A stretch of DNA of 64,000 nt from Strongyloides papillosus (GCA_005656395.1 SRSI01000069.1:310001-374000), one strand, 5' to 3'. Positions 20,955 to 33,508 are shown, counted from the stretch's first letter. Translations and numbers: made by a program. Notes: generated from the letters alone by a model not told the origin.

Positions 20955-21010
20955 CCAGCCTTAGACCTGCCTTCGGCAGGCCACGTCTGGTCCGCAGAGC
21001 ATATTTTTTA
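20955..21010 (-). terminator. Helitron 3' end: hairpin plus CTGG
   Basis: GGCCTGCC-GAA-GGCAGGTC can form an 8-bp stem (one G-T pair), eight bases before the terminal CTGG. In Helitrons this hairpin is the transposition terminator. The island is GC-rich in an AT-rich region. A second copy is at 37255-37308. Confidence 0.8.
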
Positions 21011-21255
21011 AAAGAATTTTTGTATTAAATTATTATCAAAATGTTTGTATTAGAACAATTTGTCATTCAAAGAAATAAAAAAACACAATTAAAAAAACAA
21101 TCATTTATTTAAAAATGTTAAAAAAAATTACGATTAAAAAAATTCATTTATTTAAAAATGTTAAAAAAATATTCTTGGTTATTTCTTGTGATCCTCCAAT
21201 TGTTCTTTTTTCTCCAAGTTACTTGTGTTCTGTATTTCCACTATTTGATTAGAAT

Positions 21256-24200
21256 CTATGCTCTAAATATTTCCGTATATACAATATTTTTAGCATTATT
21301 GGATTCTGTTTTAACAAATAGACAATCAGGACTTTTTACACGTGAAAAAGCCACATACAATTGTCCATGTGGAAATACTGGTGTTGTTAAATCTACACCA
21401 ACTTTATTCAATGTTTGCCCTTGACTTTTATTAATAGTCATAGCAAAAGCAAGTCTTACAGGAAATTGTTTCCTTGCTAGTGTAAAAGAAAATTCTCCTT
21501 CAGAACTATATAAAACTATTCTAGGTATAAGAACAGTTTTATCTTTATTTAACCCTGACAAATGAATACATGTCAAGATTCTTTTATTAATTTTTATAAC
21601 TCTCAATCTTGTGCCGTTACAAAGTTCTTCTTTAATGTTCAAATTACGAAGAACAATAATTACGGCATGAACCTTGAGATTCAACACATGTGGTGGTAAA
21701 CCGCTAGGTGTTAACTGATTTAAGTTCTCAATAGGCATGTTGTAGTAATTTTCATTTGTATCCGAATCTTTTCGAATCGAATCGGCTGAAAATATTTTTT
21801 CTACATCGCCTGGTAGAGTATTTTATACTTCATTATTGATAGTCTCTACAATGGCATTTGTTGGAGCAAGAATTGCATAGTTAGATTTTTCTAATATGCT
21901 TTCATTTTTAGCTCCAAAGATATCATTCACTAAACTTCCAGTTGATTGGATATTTAGTGGTATATCTACTTCGCCATCTTTATTTTTTTGAAGAGCATTA
22001 TCACCAATATCTAAAATCCACTTGGCGAAATCTATTTCGTCCTCTTTAATCCTCATGTTTCTGGTAAGTTTTACTGTCTCGAAGTGAACGTTCCAAAGAG
22101 GGCTATACTTAATAGAGAACAAAACATTTTAATGCCTTTTAGAATTTGATAAGATGGGCAATGTTTGTCTAAAATCACCACCACATATAATGACTTTTCC
22201 ACCGAATGGAAGATCATTCTTGCAAACTTTTTTCAGTTGCTGATCAAGATAATCAATTACATACTTACTAAGCATAGGTGCTTCATCAATTATTATTAAT
22301 GAAGCTTTTTCAAGCATAGTAGTACGTAATTTATTAAGCATGGATAATCTAAAATTACTGTCAAATAAGGTAATTGGCACTGAAAACATAGAATGAACTG
22401 TTTGTCCATTTCTAAGAAGAGTAGCGGCAATACCTGTTGAAGCACAATTAAGTACTATCTTATCTTCAGCTCTAAGCAAATAATATAGCGTTGTGTAGAC
22501 AAATGTCTTACCTGTTCCTGCAGGTCCTTCTAAAAAGAAGCAACGTTTATCTGAGAAATTATTAACGATGATATTTAATATTCCATTAATAAAGTTTCTC
22601 TGTTCTTCGTTAGCTGATTTTAAATTTTCGTCACCTAACCTTTTTAGAACATCTTTATCCTCAACATAATCAATTTCTACAACATCGAAATTGACTTCAG
22701 GTAAATCAGTATAGCCATTAAAGTTATTAGATTGTAGAACATTTCTAATATCAAAAATGGCTTGAGCTTCAGCTCTTTCTTCATTACCATTATATTTCAT
22801 TAAATAATCTTCGGTTAAGTAATTTTTAAACTTAATGAAGGTATCATAATGCCTTGTAAAAGATGGCCAATAGCAAATCATGAGACCGAAGTAATTACGA
22901 AGCATGTTAGGCATTGCGCTTTCACATGCTTCTTCAAACAATTCATTGTAATTGTCTTCAGTATCAAGTAAGCCTCTTGATATGGCAGCATCTCTAAATG
23001 AGGGCCATTGAAAACCATTAACATTTTTCAAATCATCTTCACATGTTGCTCCAGGTACATGGAGCAAAAGTTGGCGAAGTGAAAATAATTCGACATCCAT
23101 AGGTGATACAGTAAATATCCTTCCTATTGTACGCCTTTGGCGATGTCTCAATTTCCATTCCCTGGTTTTTAAGTCAAACCAATAATATTCTGGTATCTCA
23201 TTATAGAGATACTTTCTAGCATTAATATCGTTTTTATTAAGATTATAATATGCTACTAATGTAGATTTATAACCTTTTTCTGCTTTGAAACAATTATTAT
23301 TGCCATTATTCATTTCATCGGCAACTGTACAATCCTCATTTATTAAGTGAACTGCCAATCTTACAACAGTCCAATCCTTATAAAGTATTGGATACTCCAT
23401 GATTCTCCAAACTGCTTCTGATGGTCCTACATATCTACCATCAATATGAAGCTTAACCTCATCTTTCGATTCAACGGTTTCAACTACATCTGCAGCAATC
23501 TTATCACCATTAGATTTATGTGTATACTTAAATAGATATTTAGGACTTAAAACGCTTTCACATATTTTTACATTAATATGTGAATTGTATTTCAAGCTTA
23601 AATAAGGATTATATGTTACACAAAAATCGTTATTTACTTTGTTACCGAATCTATCAGTAATATCTAATAAGGGATCAAAGGATCTCTTAATGTTAACTTT
23701 ACCTTTAGAAGTAATGGAAGTTACTTTATGGTACTGTTCTGGGAATTTTTTAGTGCAAATATTCTTTGCCTCATCTCAACAGGGTACTTTTGTCCTCGAA
23801 ATATCACATCTCGAATGTACCATTGTTTTTGTAACAATTTCAAAAAGACGTGGATTTTTTTCTTTATCAGGGAATTCTGCTTTGACACATTCATCTACTT
23901 GATCAGAAGTCAATCTGAAGTCTTCTTTTGAAACTTTTACCAATATATGAATATGTGGTAAAGATCTTTTCTGAAACTCAATGGTTGACTGTAGATAAAC
24001 TACATTGCCCATTATTTTGTTTTCCTTCAAGTCATGTATTAAAGCATCAGATTTATGCTTAAACACTCTTGCAATTAAGTCATGGCGATCATTCGGTAGT
24101 TGCCCTGGATAAAGATTTTCTGTAATCTCTCTCCAATTTGGGTTTGTAGTCATTGTAATAAAGAAATTTGGTTTCCCAAATTTCCTAACAATGGCCATAC

Positions 24201-25422
24201 CATCTTGATAACCTAAATGCATGAATCTTCTTGAACCAATGTAACTGCTAAAAAGTTTAATTCTCTCACTTTTTTTTGCAGCTTCTTCATTATCTTCATC
24301 ACCGATAAGATAATCTTCAAGAATATCTTCTATTTGTTTATTATTCTTCTGTTTAAGCTCTTTGTTAAGCTTAATAACATAATTTAGACGATCTCTTTCT
24401 ATTGCTGTGTAAGCATCAACAACAAAAAGTTGAAATAATAATCCTCCATGATGTAAAGGATTAAATGATGGTCTCACAGCAATAAGATTTTGGTAGTAAA
24501 CCAATTTCGTTAGAGATCTTTGCTCATTATTTTTTTTATAAGTTGTTTTCTCTTTCCATCCAAAAGCTCCTGTTGGGAAGAACAATGGATATGTTGCAGG
24601 ATCTTTTAAAGGACTGTAATGACTCAAAGTTTCCAATTTTCTTGTTTTATTACATAACAAAACATTATAATCAGGAACTTCTCCATCTTCACTTTGAAAT
24701 ATAGCTGCTATTTCTGTAACCTCTGGCAAATTACGAACTCTATCGTTCTTATTTGCTGGAGGTTTCAAAACCAACTTTAAAATTGGCATAGCTTTATTTT
24801 CATCTTTATGTTTTAGTTCCTGTTCACGAATATAATCACCAAAATGTTTATATGATAATGCTAACATATTTATTTTGGAAATTATATGAGTAAGATTACT
24901 AATAATTGATATTTCATTAAATGCATTAGCATTTTTATTTCTAATATCTTCAGCAACATCAGGTCCATAAAAATATAATTGCCCATAGGACAAATTATCT
25001 TTATTTTCAAGTACAGCTGTGTTTATTACACGTTTAGCTTCACCGTGCAACACAAATGTTGGAGGACCTGATGTTTTAAAATCTCTTTGTTGACCGGTAT
25101 AACTCGCAAAGGCAAATTTATTATTAATTCGCCTACAATGCTTTTTAAAGTATATACTTTCTTCATCTTCACCCATAAACAAATCTTTTATAAATTTAGG
25201 AAAGTTATTAAATGGTCTTTCATATTCTTTAACTGCCCCAAATTCACAACATTGTTTATATTTCTTTTCTTTTTCATAGAACATTGCTTGACAATGTTCA
25301 CAGCCAGTAGAAAGAGGACCCAAATAATGTTCATCTGGGATAATTTCTTCATCTCTAGCTGGAAAAACTTTTTGTTTTTTCAAACTCTTTCTGCTTTTTC
25401 TTCTTTTTTTTAGTAGAATCAT
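21256..25422 (-). pseudogene. Helitron Rep-helicase (HUH endonuclease + Pif1-like helicase) with three in-frame stops
   Basis: One frame of about 1389 codons is broken by TGA at 23776, TAA at 22129 and TAA at 21823. The Rep region has FGKPNFFITMTTNPNW, the metal-binding LPHIHIL (HUH type) and the tyrosine pair region [14 protein letters not shown], which would nick and join single-stranded DNA in rolling-circle transposition. The helicase has Walker A GPAGTGKT, Walker B IIIDEAPM, then [21 protein letters not shown] and YVAFSRVK motifs, the Pif1/RecD2 set. The stops sit where the family would carry Trp, Gln or Leu, so simple point mutations explain them. No product longer than about 550 residues can be made. 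Confidence 0.9.
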
Positions 25423-26286
25423 TAGCTACTTGTATTGAATCAATAGCTTTTACAATAGAATCTACTTGAGGATTTTTATTTAAAGATACATCATCACAAT
25501 TTATAACGTTACTTGATAATCTCGATAACCTTTTCTTTATCCTTTCTTTATTTTTTAATTTTTTAGTGATATTTAAATTAGCAACATTTACTAAAATATC
25601 ATTAACTAAAGAGATGTTACTCTGTTTTTTATTTTTTTTACTAATGCCTTTAATATTTAAGAAATCTTTTGATAGATTTTTTTTAAATCTCGATAATTTC
25701 ATATCAAATTTCCTACTTTTTCTTTTAGAAATTTTAATGATCTTATTAATTGAACCTAGTTGTTCAATATTATTTTTAAAATCGGCATCAAATTTAATCG
25801 AATTTTTAAATATATTATTTTGAGATGTGTCGACTTCCATTGACTCCTCATTACTTATTGTAACATTTTTATTTAGATCACATTCAATTATACTTAAAAT
25901 GTCATTAGATTCTGTTTTAACAGTTTCTGTTGACATTTTCTTATGTAATCTATTTAAATGTACTTGAAGTTTTTTTTTTCATTTGCTCTTTTGCATTTAT
26001 TAATTTTATTTTCAACTTCAATAATTTCTTTTAATGTAGAATCAATGTCTACATCAAAATCCATTAGAATTTGCGATGAATTTTTTTGACAAATATCAAT
26101 CTCCATTGGTTCGTCTTTTTCTAAATCAAAACCTTTTTTGAGATTATTATCAAATACCTCATTTAATTTTAAAGTTTCAATACAATTTTCTTTAACAGTA
26201 TCTATAGATCTTTTTTCTAATCTATTTAACTGTACTTGTATTTTCTTTTTTTCACTTAATTTTTTACATTTATCATTGTTGCACAT
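25355..26286 (-). pseudogene. Lys-rich linker of the Helitron protein, frameshifted, with an internal duplication
   Basis: Two frames (26286-25954 and 25936-25355) encode Lys/Asn/Asp-rich sequence without a known domain. The segment RLEKRSIDTVKENCIET ... EPMEIDICQKN is echoed downstream by MSTETVKTESND ... ESMEVDTSQNN, so a unit of roughly 115 residues was duplicated and diverged. The second frame passes into the Rep frame through a poly-Lys run near 25400, where a one-base slip in the homopolymer separates them. It was probably one continuous protein. Confidence 0.6.
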
Positions 26287-26393
26287 GGTGCAAGAGGATT
26301 AGCTTGATGTAACATTGTCATTGTTTTTTTCATATATAAAGAGTAATTTTTATAAATAAAGTCAGTATCGATAATAATCTGTTTTATTATTGT

Positions 26394-27504
26394 CTAACAA
26401 TCATATCTTATTTTTAGTAAAGATATTTCTTCATTTAAATTAGAATCGATTTTTCTATTATCTCTATTTTTAGATAAATGTAAGGGTTCTTTTTTGACTA
26501 TCTTTGATAATCTACCCCTAACATTCTTTCTAGTTGTAGAAATATCAGAATTATCATCTGATAAATTTTCAACACTAATGTTTACATCGTCAAGTTGAAA
26601 TACTGATTTATTACAAACCTGATTAGCTTGTAAATATTTAATCAAATCAACTAATGTGTTAAACATTAGCATACATGAAACACCATTAGAGCAATATTTT
26701 CCATTTTGATCCATAGAATGTGGATCAAATAAGAAAAATGCTCCGTCAAGGTGCATTATTGAAGAAGCCCTTTCATTCGCAATCAACATTAGAAACTGAT
26801 GTTCAGTTACTAATCAATTCAATGCTTCTGAAAGAGAAACGAAACCAAAGTTAGTCTCGTTTCTTCTAACCTTCTTCCCTCTTCCCATAAATGATAAGCA
26901 CGAAGTTGTGCTAAAAGTTATTTTACGATTAAACAAAATTTTTTCTCGTAAAATATTGGTTATTGATAAATAACCTCTATGATCAATTACCTCATTTATG
27001 CTGCGCATATAATTAATGCATCTTCCGTATAAAACATTTCCTTGATTTAGGACATTATTTATATCAAAATTTTACCCAATTTAATGGTGATTTGATACAT
27101 GCCATAATCAATGCTGCAGATGACATTGCAGTACATTGGTTATTTCGTCCTAAAGACGCTTGGCACATATTGGCCCCCAAAATTTTACAAAAATTTGCAC
27201 TACTGGAATTTATTGGCACGTAATCATTTTGAATTACCATGCCTCCAGCACAACTTTTCTTATTTTTTATAGCTTTAACCAAATCATCGGCTTGACTATT
27301 GTTTCTAATGGTTATCGAATAAATGATTCCATTAGTATTAAGAATGTATGACACAATAATGTCTTCATCCAAAATAATGACATGCTTCGAGTTAATGAAA
27401 TCATGTACAAAAATATGATTTACAGAATCAGTAAAATCAGAAATTAAAGTTTTTGGAATGTCAATTTTATTGACTTTTTTCAATAAATTGTTGACGAATT
27501 CCAT
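26394..27504 (-). pseudogene. Helitron-encoded cysteine protease-like domain (resembles peptidase C76), broken
   Basis: The reading starts MEFVNNLLKKVNKIDIPKTL. It has LGRNNQCTAMSSAALIMAC (candidate catalytic Cys) and shifts frame by one base in a T run near 27067. It continues IDHRGYLSITN, crosses a TGA at 26814-26816, then reads MHLDGAFFLFDPHSMD...GVSCMLMF with a candidate Asp/His pair in FDPHS. A Cys after NQ and a D-x-H motif in a DPHS context are reminiscent of the deubiquitinating protease family of herpesvirus tegument proteins (C76). Helitron relatives are known to carry OTU-type cysteine proteases, so a protease here is in character. The family call is by motif only. Confidence 0.45.
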
Positions 27505-27638
27505 TTCTCCCGTTTTTTTCTATCTGAAATTAAAAAAAATTAGTACAATATAATAACAACGTAAAATAAAAAAACATATTTTTAAGAACGATATTAATAA
27601 AAATGGTACTTTCTAGTTTCGGTAGAGCCATTCTTAGA

Positions 27639-29179
27639 TTTTAGTCTTAGTGATAAAAAAAAATTATATGTTAAAATAAAGTATTTATTAGTAATATACT
27701 ATTTGCTCATTGACAATGTGAAAAAAATTAAATTTTTATTTATCTTGAAGAAAAAATAACTGATGAAGTATCCCAGTTATTTTGGTAGTGTATATCTCAA
27801 ATAAGCCAACATAAAATTTAATTTTCTACATAGAAAAAATGATTATTTATTAATTTAAAGTGTTTTAAAATTCTAATATGATACTTTATTAATGATAATG
27901 AGAAAAAATGCTAAAAAATAAAATGACTTCAACTAAATTGTGATAATTTTATTGAGGAAAATTAATTATGTCTATGGAAATTTAGTGACCTTTTTATAGA
28001 GATTTGTGAACTATTCATTAACACAATGCTAAGTAGAGATTTCAAGGCCATAATGGCTACTATTGAGATTTATTATTAAGAAGAATTTGGCAATGTATTC
28101 TTATAGTTGAAGGTTCTTAAAGTCTAGTAAACTTAAGGCTTAGAATCTTAGCTATTTTAAAGTTGGTACCAAACGTAACGTTGTAGACTCTGAATTTAAA
28201 GTTTACAACCTGATATATTAAAATAAGGGGGTCACCAAATGAAGAAATTAAATACATGAAAAAAAGCTAGAAATATGCTAAATAGCTATTTAATTGAGTT
28301 TATTATGTGAAAAATAAACATAGAATATTATATCATTAAGTGTTGCACGATATTGAAGCATGTTTGCTTCCTCTAACAAAAAATTGATAAAGTCAATTGC
28401 TAATAACTAATATTAACATTCTTATTTTTGATATTTTTAATAAAAATATAATTTAAAAACCAAGAATCACGTTTTTCATGTGGCCCTACCAAAGCGGGAA
28501 AGTACCGACAAAATTTTATAAATATACATCAATATAATATACTAATAAATCAATAAAAATTAATAAAAATAAACTTAAAAATATTAACAAAAATAATGAA
28601 TAAACAATTATAAATAATTTAAAAGAATACATAATAAGAATAGTTTGTAAAATAAAATTTTATATATAAAAAAAAGTTGGGGAAACTCAAATAGATAAAT
28701 ATTTTAAGTATTGACATAAAAAACTTATATGTAGAGATAACAAACAAATTTCAAAAACTCTTAATTATAGCATAATAATATTACTAATAAACTAAGTATT
28801 ATCAAATTAATGATCAAATCAACTTCTTAAAGATTAAAATAATAGCATCTTAAATATTTAAATATAAATTTGGTCACATATTTTTTGTTTAATTAAAATC
28901 ACTAATTCTTTATTAATTTATATTATAATTTTGAGAAAATACCAAAAATCTCTTTTACATAATATATTCTATATATTTTATATATAAAATTTAATGGATG
29001 AAATCAGAAAAATGCAACTCTTACATAAATTTTCGATGGATATAAATTACAATATTTATCTAATTTATTTAAATTTTATATCAGTTATACAATAAATAAT
29101 TTGAATATCCACATATTATATATTTTACCATAAATATTTGAAAGAAATCATGTATAAAATTTGGTCGACAACTTAGGCG
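27639..29179. other. AT-rich spacer with one Helitron-like 5' motif
   Basis: There is no gene. Bases 28481-28506 (listed separately) match the subterminal motif of the Helitron at 27605-27630. The rest is A/T-rich DNA with no structure that I can define. Confidence 0.55.
28481..28506 (+). repeat. Helitron-like 5' subterminal motif
   Basis: TGGCCCTACCAAAGCGGGAA then AGTACC matches the minus-strand Helitron 5' motif (27630-27605) at about 21 of 26 positions. It could mark the 5' end of a second, plus-strand Helitron copy. A TC with a preceding A lies at 28467. Confidence 0.45.
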
Positions 29180-30330
29180 ACTTATAGTCAATTCTTTTTA
29201 TATTAAGTTTCCTTCTTTTTCCTGAGTTGTATCTTTCAAATGAGTCGTGAACCATAACAATCCGCTTAGTTTGAAAAGAGTTATTTCTGGAACAAAACTA
29301 TATAAAAAAGTGTCCAAAAAGTGGTGTTTTTAAAACGTAACTTGGTCGTTTATGGACCAAATGTTTTAAGACACATTTTTCCCCCTAAGTTGAAAAAAAA
29401 TACATCTATTAAATGTTTAACCATAAAAAATGACCAAGTTTGAAGAGAGTTATGTCTGAAACAAAATTAATTTTTACAAAATAAATAGAAAAAAGCAAGA
29501 AAAATTATACTAAAATTAGCATAAATCGTTTTCTAGATAAGCTTTAAACTTCGCAATAGTCTCATTTTTTAAGTTAGACTTATATCTATATAAAAGAGAT
29601 TATAAATACTTAATTTTATAAAAATTAAATTAAGTAATAGCTATTTAACTTTTTAATTTTTACCAAAAAAATAGTCATCACTTATTGACCCATAACTTGG
29701 CCAATTTTGTATCAATACAAATGCTATTGTGTTTCCCTCTTATTCCATGCTTGTACCTTTCAAATAAATTATAGACCATAAAATTTTATTAACTTTTAAA
29801 AGAGTTATGTCTGGAACAAAATTGATTATTACAATAAAAATGAAAAAAAAAGGCAAAAAAGTTGACATTCAAATTAATAGAACTTCTTTCGTATTTGAGA
29901 AATAAACTTTGTTAGACCCTTATTTTTCAAGTTAGATATAGATCTATAAAAAATGTACTACTTTATTTATTTTCATCAAGTTATGACTGAGTTATGACTA
30001 TTTAACTTTTAAGATGTTTTTTCAAAGTGGTCATTACTCTTTGGGCTATAACTAGGCCAATTATAAATCTAATATCATTAAACTTCTGCACTATTCTGGA
30101 ATGTTACCTTTCGGATGAGATATAAAGCAATTTATTTCGTCAACTTTGAGAAGAGTTAGTCGAGTAACAAACTATGTAAAAAAGACCCTAAAAAAGAGTG
30201 TTTTCTAAAGATAACTTGGCAAATTATGGCCCAAAACATTTAAGACCTTTTTCCCCTCTAAGTTAGAAAAAAACACATCTTTTGGCTATTTACCCATTAA
30301 AATCGGTTAACTTTAAAGAGATTTATGTTA
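29180..30330 (-). repeat. Dispersed CATAACTCTCTTCAAA repeat family, long inverted copy
   Basis: Read on the minus strand this gives the same succession of motifs as 35835-36660: ATAACTCT..TTCAAA, AAATAG, a TTTTTTTC-AACTTAG block, GGTCCATAA and a tRNA-unlike A/T filler. The unit recurs about every 0.5 kb. No open frame is retained. The two copies form widely spaced inverted arms. Confidence 0.75.
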
Positions 30331-31200
30331 AAGACAAATTTTTTTTTCTTATTTCTTTTTGTTATAGATTCAGTGACAATTTTAAAAAAAAATATGTCAT
30401 GGTAATTATAATAATAAATATATGTTTTATATAAGATACAGTCAAAAGGTTTTTATTTGTAGAAACATAAAGACGACACGAATGACAAAACAACAAAGAA
30501 ATATTAGACAAAATCTCATGCATTTTTCTCATTTTGAATGCTTTATTCCAATTATACAAAGAATTATTTCATATTGAGAAATTGTTTTTAAATAGTTAAG
30601 CAAATACAAATTTTATAAATTTAAAAGTTTTATAGTAATAATAATGAAAAACAATAACTATTTAACCAATCAAGTATGATTAATTTAAAATATTGTTTTA
30701 ATCAACTCTTTTTAAAATTAAAGCATGTAAAAGTTTTTTTTTGTTATGAACTGAAAAAAAATGTTTTATAACTTTTATAAAATGTAATTGTTGTTAGTTA
30801 GAATGTTTAAAAGAATGATTTTGTTAGAACGTCTACAAGTTTACACAAATTTGACTTCCGAAAAAGTACTTCATAATATGTTAAAAAGAACAAACTATAT
30901 TCTAAAATAAGTATAATATTTTTAAAATTTCTAAGATTAAAAAAATTTTAAATTATATCAAAATATTAAAAGTTTATTTTTTGTAGAAAAAAACAATCAA
31001 ATTTATGCGAAAACCTATTATTTTGCGCGATTTGAAACATTTTTGTTATCGCTTGTTTATTTTTAAATTTGAATAAAATTTGATTTTTATAAATGGTAGG
31101 ACACTTTTATTGTATTTTACGAAGAAATGTCAAAATTAGCCCTTTTTATTTTTGTTTGTTTGCTTCAAATATTTTTTTAAAATTTTTTTGTATGATAATT

Positions 31201-31205
31201 TTCAG
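31201..31205 (+). promoter_or_regulatory. Probable trans-splice acceptor of the small secreted gene
   Basis: GATAATTTTCAG ends at 31205, 46 bases before the start codon, after a T-rich stretch. TTTTCAG is the nematode splice-acceptor consensus, and no upstream donor or exon is evident, so spliced-leader addition is the likely use. Confidence 0.5.
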
Positions 31206-31251
31206 TATTTAAGAGAATTTTATTTCTATAATATCATAATATCCTGTGAAA

Positions 31252-31677
31252 ATGTTTTTAAGATTATTGACAGTACTTTTAATTATTTCAATATTTTCTA
31301 ATTTTTACGGTAGTTTTTTTGTAAATGGTGGAGGTGGAGTAGCTGTTATAGGAAGGCCTCATTTTCAAGTTGGAACTGAGAACAATAGCGGCCGTGTACG
31401 TATCAAATGTAGAGATGGAACCGAAACAAGTGAACCAAAAGAAATAAAAAATAATAATGAGTACAAAGTTTATTTAAAAGATCATAGAAAAACTATACCA
31501 GGTAAATAAATATATATTACAAAATAATTTATTTATTAAGAAGATTGTGATGCTCTATTTACTTTAAGGTTTTCAAAAAGTCTTAAAAGTATTTGTGATG
31601 CCAATAAAGACGACAAAGGTAGTTATTTGATCTGTCCTTTTAGTGTTAATATATCATATTCATTTACGTATGAATAA
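31252..31677 (+). CDS. Small secreted cysteine-containing protein, two exons (128 aa)
   Basis: Exon 1 is 31252-31501, the intron 31502-31540 (39 bp, GTAAAT...TTAAG) and exon 2 31541-31677. Splicing joins KTIP to EDCDALF and extends the frame by 44 codons, while reading through the donor would stop at once. The first 25 residues (MFLRLLTVLLIISIFSNFYG) are a strong signal peptide. The mature part starts with a Gly-rich GGGGVAVIG and has four cysteines: IKC, EDC, SIC and LIC. It is basic and likely exported. AATAAA overlaps the stop and could be the poly(A) signal. I do not recognise the family. Its size and layout resemble small excreted nematode proteins such as transthyretin-like ones, but no signature is present. 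Confidence 0.72.
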
Positions 31678-32044
31678 ATTAACAGAAAAAATTATGGGAG
31701 AAAAAAAATAACTATAATTTCTTTAACTAAAAAATTGTTAACATGAAGGCGGTACAAAGCAAAACATCAAGAATATAACAATGTACCAAACATATTCGAA
31801 AAGAAGAACATAGTTTCACAATTTAAAAATATACATTCCATCACATATATTTACATATACATTTTTTATTATTATAACTCTGATACTTTGTTGTCATTTT
31901 TGTTGTTTTAATTGTACCCCAAAATAAATTCTATCTTTTAAAATTAAATTTCATATTTTGCCATATAATCTAGTCCCTCTCTTAGGTGTCCAAAGGATTA
32001 CAAAATTAGTAATCACAAAAAATGTAATTTTCTTATATTATTAT
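31678..32044. other. AT-rich spacer
   Basis: No gene or defined repeat is seen between the secreted-protein gene and the repeat at 32045. Confidence 0.55.
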
Positions 32045-32222
32045 AGCTTTATAAGCTTTTTATTTGTAGTTTACGTTCGAATAATATAATAATTCTTCTC
32101 TTGAAAAATTTTTGTAAAAATCTTACAAAAAAAACTCAAAATTATCCGTTCTAAAGGATCATTTCTCATCCACCGATAATTTTCTGTCTTATAAAAAAAA
32201 CCCAAATTTTTAGCTAATAAAA
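32045..32222 (+). repeat. Dispersed repeat, copy 2 (see 2970-3150)
   Basis: It matches 2970-3150 in the same orientation, including ATTATCCGTTCTAAAGGATC and the flanking CACCGAT..TTTTCTGTCTTAT. Confidence 0.8.
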
Positions 32223-32588
32223 AATAAATTTTAACCGCTGCTACAATGTTAGTAAATTTTTGGGCTAAAAATGAATAAAAACAAGCGAATTTTATCTAGT
32301 GTAAATTTTAATTATAGTAGGATTTAAATTTTTTTCTACTGAAATTATTTTAAATTTGGAGAATACTCAATGATACACAATAGTTTTAAATGATTTATTT
32401 TATATTTGTTTAATATTTTGGCTAAATTTTAGAATAGGGGCCTCACTTTAAATAGCTAAATGAAGCTATTAATTTGTTGAAATGAGTACTTTTATGATGC
32501 ATAATGATAAATAACTATATTTAGAAGTGGTTCGTAACGTATGAAGAGAAATTTATTTTAAAGTTTTTGCGTACATCCCTTATAAATA

Positions 32589-33506
32589 TTGGGTTGGTGC
32601 ATAATTATTGCGGCATTTTTTCGCAACCTTTTTCTTCTTAAAAAATTAACATTTTTCAGAATTTTTTTCCATAAAAATAATTATCACATTTCAATTAGTG
32701 AGATACAAATCAGAAATCATATTCATATTTATCATATTATGCTCTGCTACTCCAAGAAAGATTGGGATGAAAAACAGTAATTTCGTGATCTCAGTGGACT
32801 TTTTGTGAAGGAATAATTAACAAAGCCAAATTGAAAAATGGTTAAGAAATTCAAATTCGGTAATTCAAATTGAATTATTCTTTAATTTGGCTTTTGTTGA
32901 ATGTTTTTTCGTCAAGAAAGTTTGTTGAGATCGCGAAATAATTGCGCTACCTTCAACTTTTCTGGAAGTACTAGAGTAAAATTAATGCGGCATTTTTTTG
33001 TGAATTTTTTTCCTTTAAAAATTTGCGTTTTTTTAATTTTTTTCCAAAAAAATAATTCTCACATTTCAAATATTGAGATGCAAATCAAAAATTATACCCA
33101 TATTCGTCATATCATGCACTAACACTTTGAGAAAGGTTAGGAAGCAGCACAGTCATTTTGCGATCTTAACGAACTTTTTGGCAAAAAACCAATCAACAAA
33201 AGCCAAATTTAAAGAAAACTCAATTAAAGTTACCAAATTTAAATTTTTTAAACAATATTCCAACTTGATTTTTGCTGATTATTCCTTCACAAAAATTCTG
33301 CTGAGATCGCAAAATTACTGTTTTTCATCCCAATCATTCTCGGAGTAGCAGAGCATAATATGGTAAATATGAATATGGTTTCTGATTTGTATCTCACTAA
33401 TTGAAATGTGATAATTATTTTTATGGAAAAAAATTTTAAAAAATGTTAATTTTTTAAGAAGAAAAACGTTGCGAAAAAATGCCGCAATAATTATGCACCA
33501 ACCCAA
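32589..33506. mobile_element. Palindromic mariner-like element (918 bp), no transposase
   Basis: The ends TTGGGTTGGTGCATAATTAT and its complement are mariner-type termini flanked by TA on both sides (32587-32588, 33507-33508). The terminal inverted repeats are about 190 bp long and nearly identical. A third, diverged copy of the same arm (starting TTAATGCGGCATTTTTTTGT) lies inside at about 32975-33200, bordered by its own inverted CAAAGCCAAATT / AATTTGGCTTTTG pair. No transposase frame survives. The structure suggests a MITE formed by nested or gapped inverted duplication. Confidence 0.88.
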
Positions 33507-33508
33507 TA

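Larger units (their letters stand above)
20955..27638 (-). mobile_element. Helitron, full length by its ends but coding frames decayed (6684 bp)
   Basis: On the minus strand the element starts TCTAAGAATGG at 27638, preceded by A. It ends with a GC-rich hairpin, CCTGCCGAAGGCAGG, then TCTAAGGCTGG at 20955, followed by T. A|TC...CTRR|T with a 3' hairpin is the Helitron signature, and insertion between A and T needs no target duplication. It contains a cysteine-protease-like region, a variable linker, an HUH Rep domain and a Pif1-family helicase, all on the minus strand. Several stops and frameshifts make it non-autonomous today. Confidence 0.85.

Noticed and set aside
11434..26816. Several TGA codons interrupt otherwise good frames (3747, 11434, 23776, 26814), raising the idea of stop-codon recoding
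   Set aside because: TAA and TAG stops and frameshifts break the same kinds of relics, and all intact genes here end normally without internal TGA. Mutational decay is sufficient.
32589..33506. Two near-identical 63-codon frames starting MGWCIIIAAFFRN
   Set aside because: They are the same sequence read from the two inverted arms of the mariner-like element, not genes.
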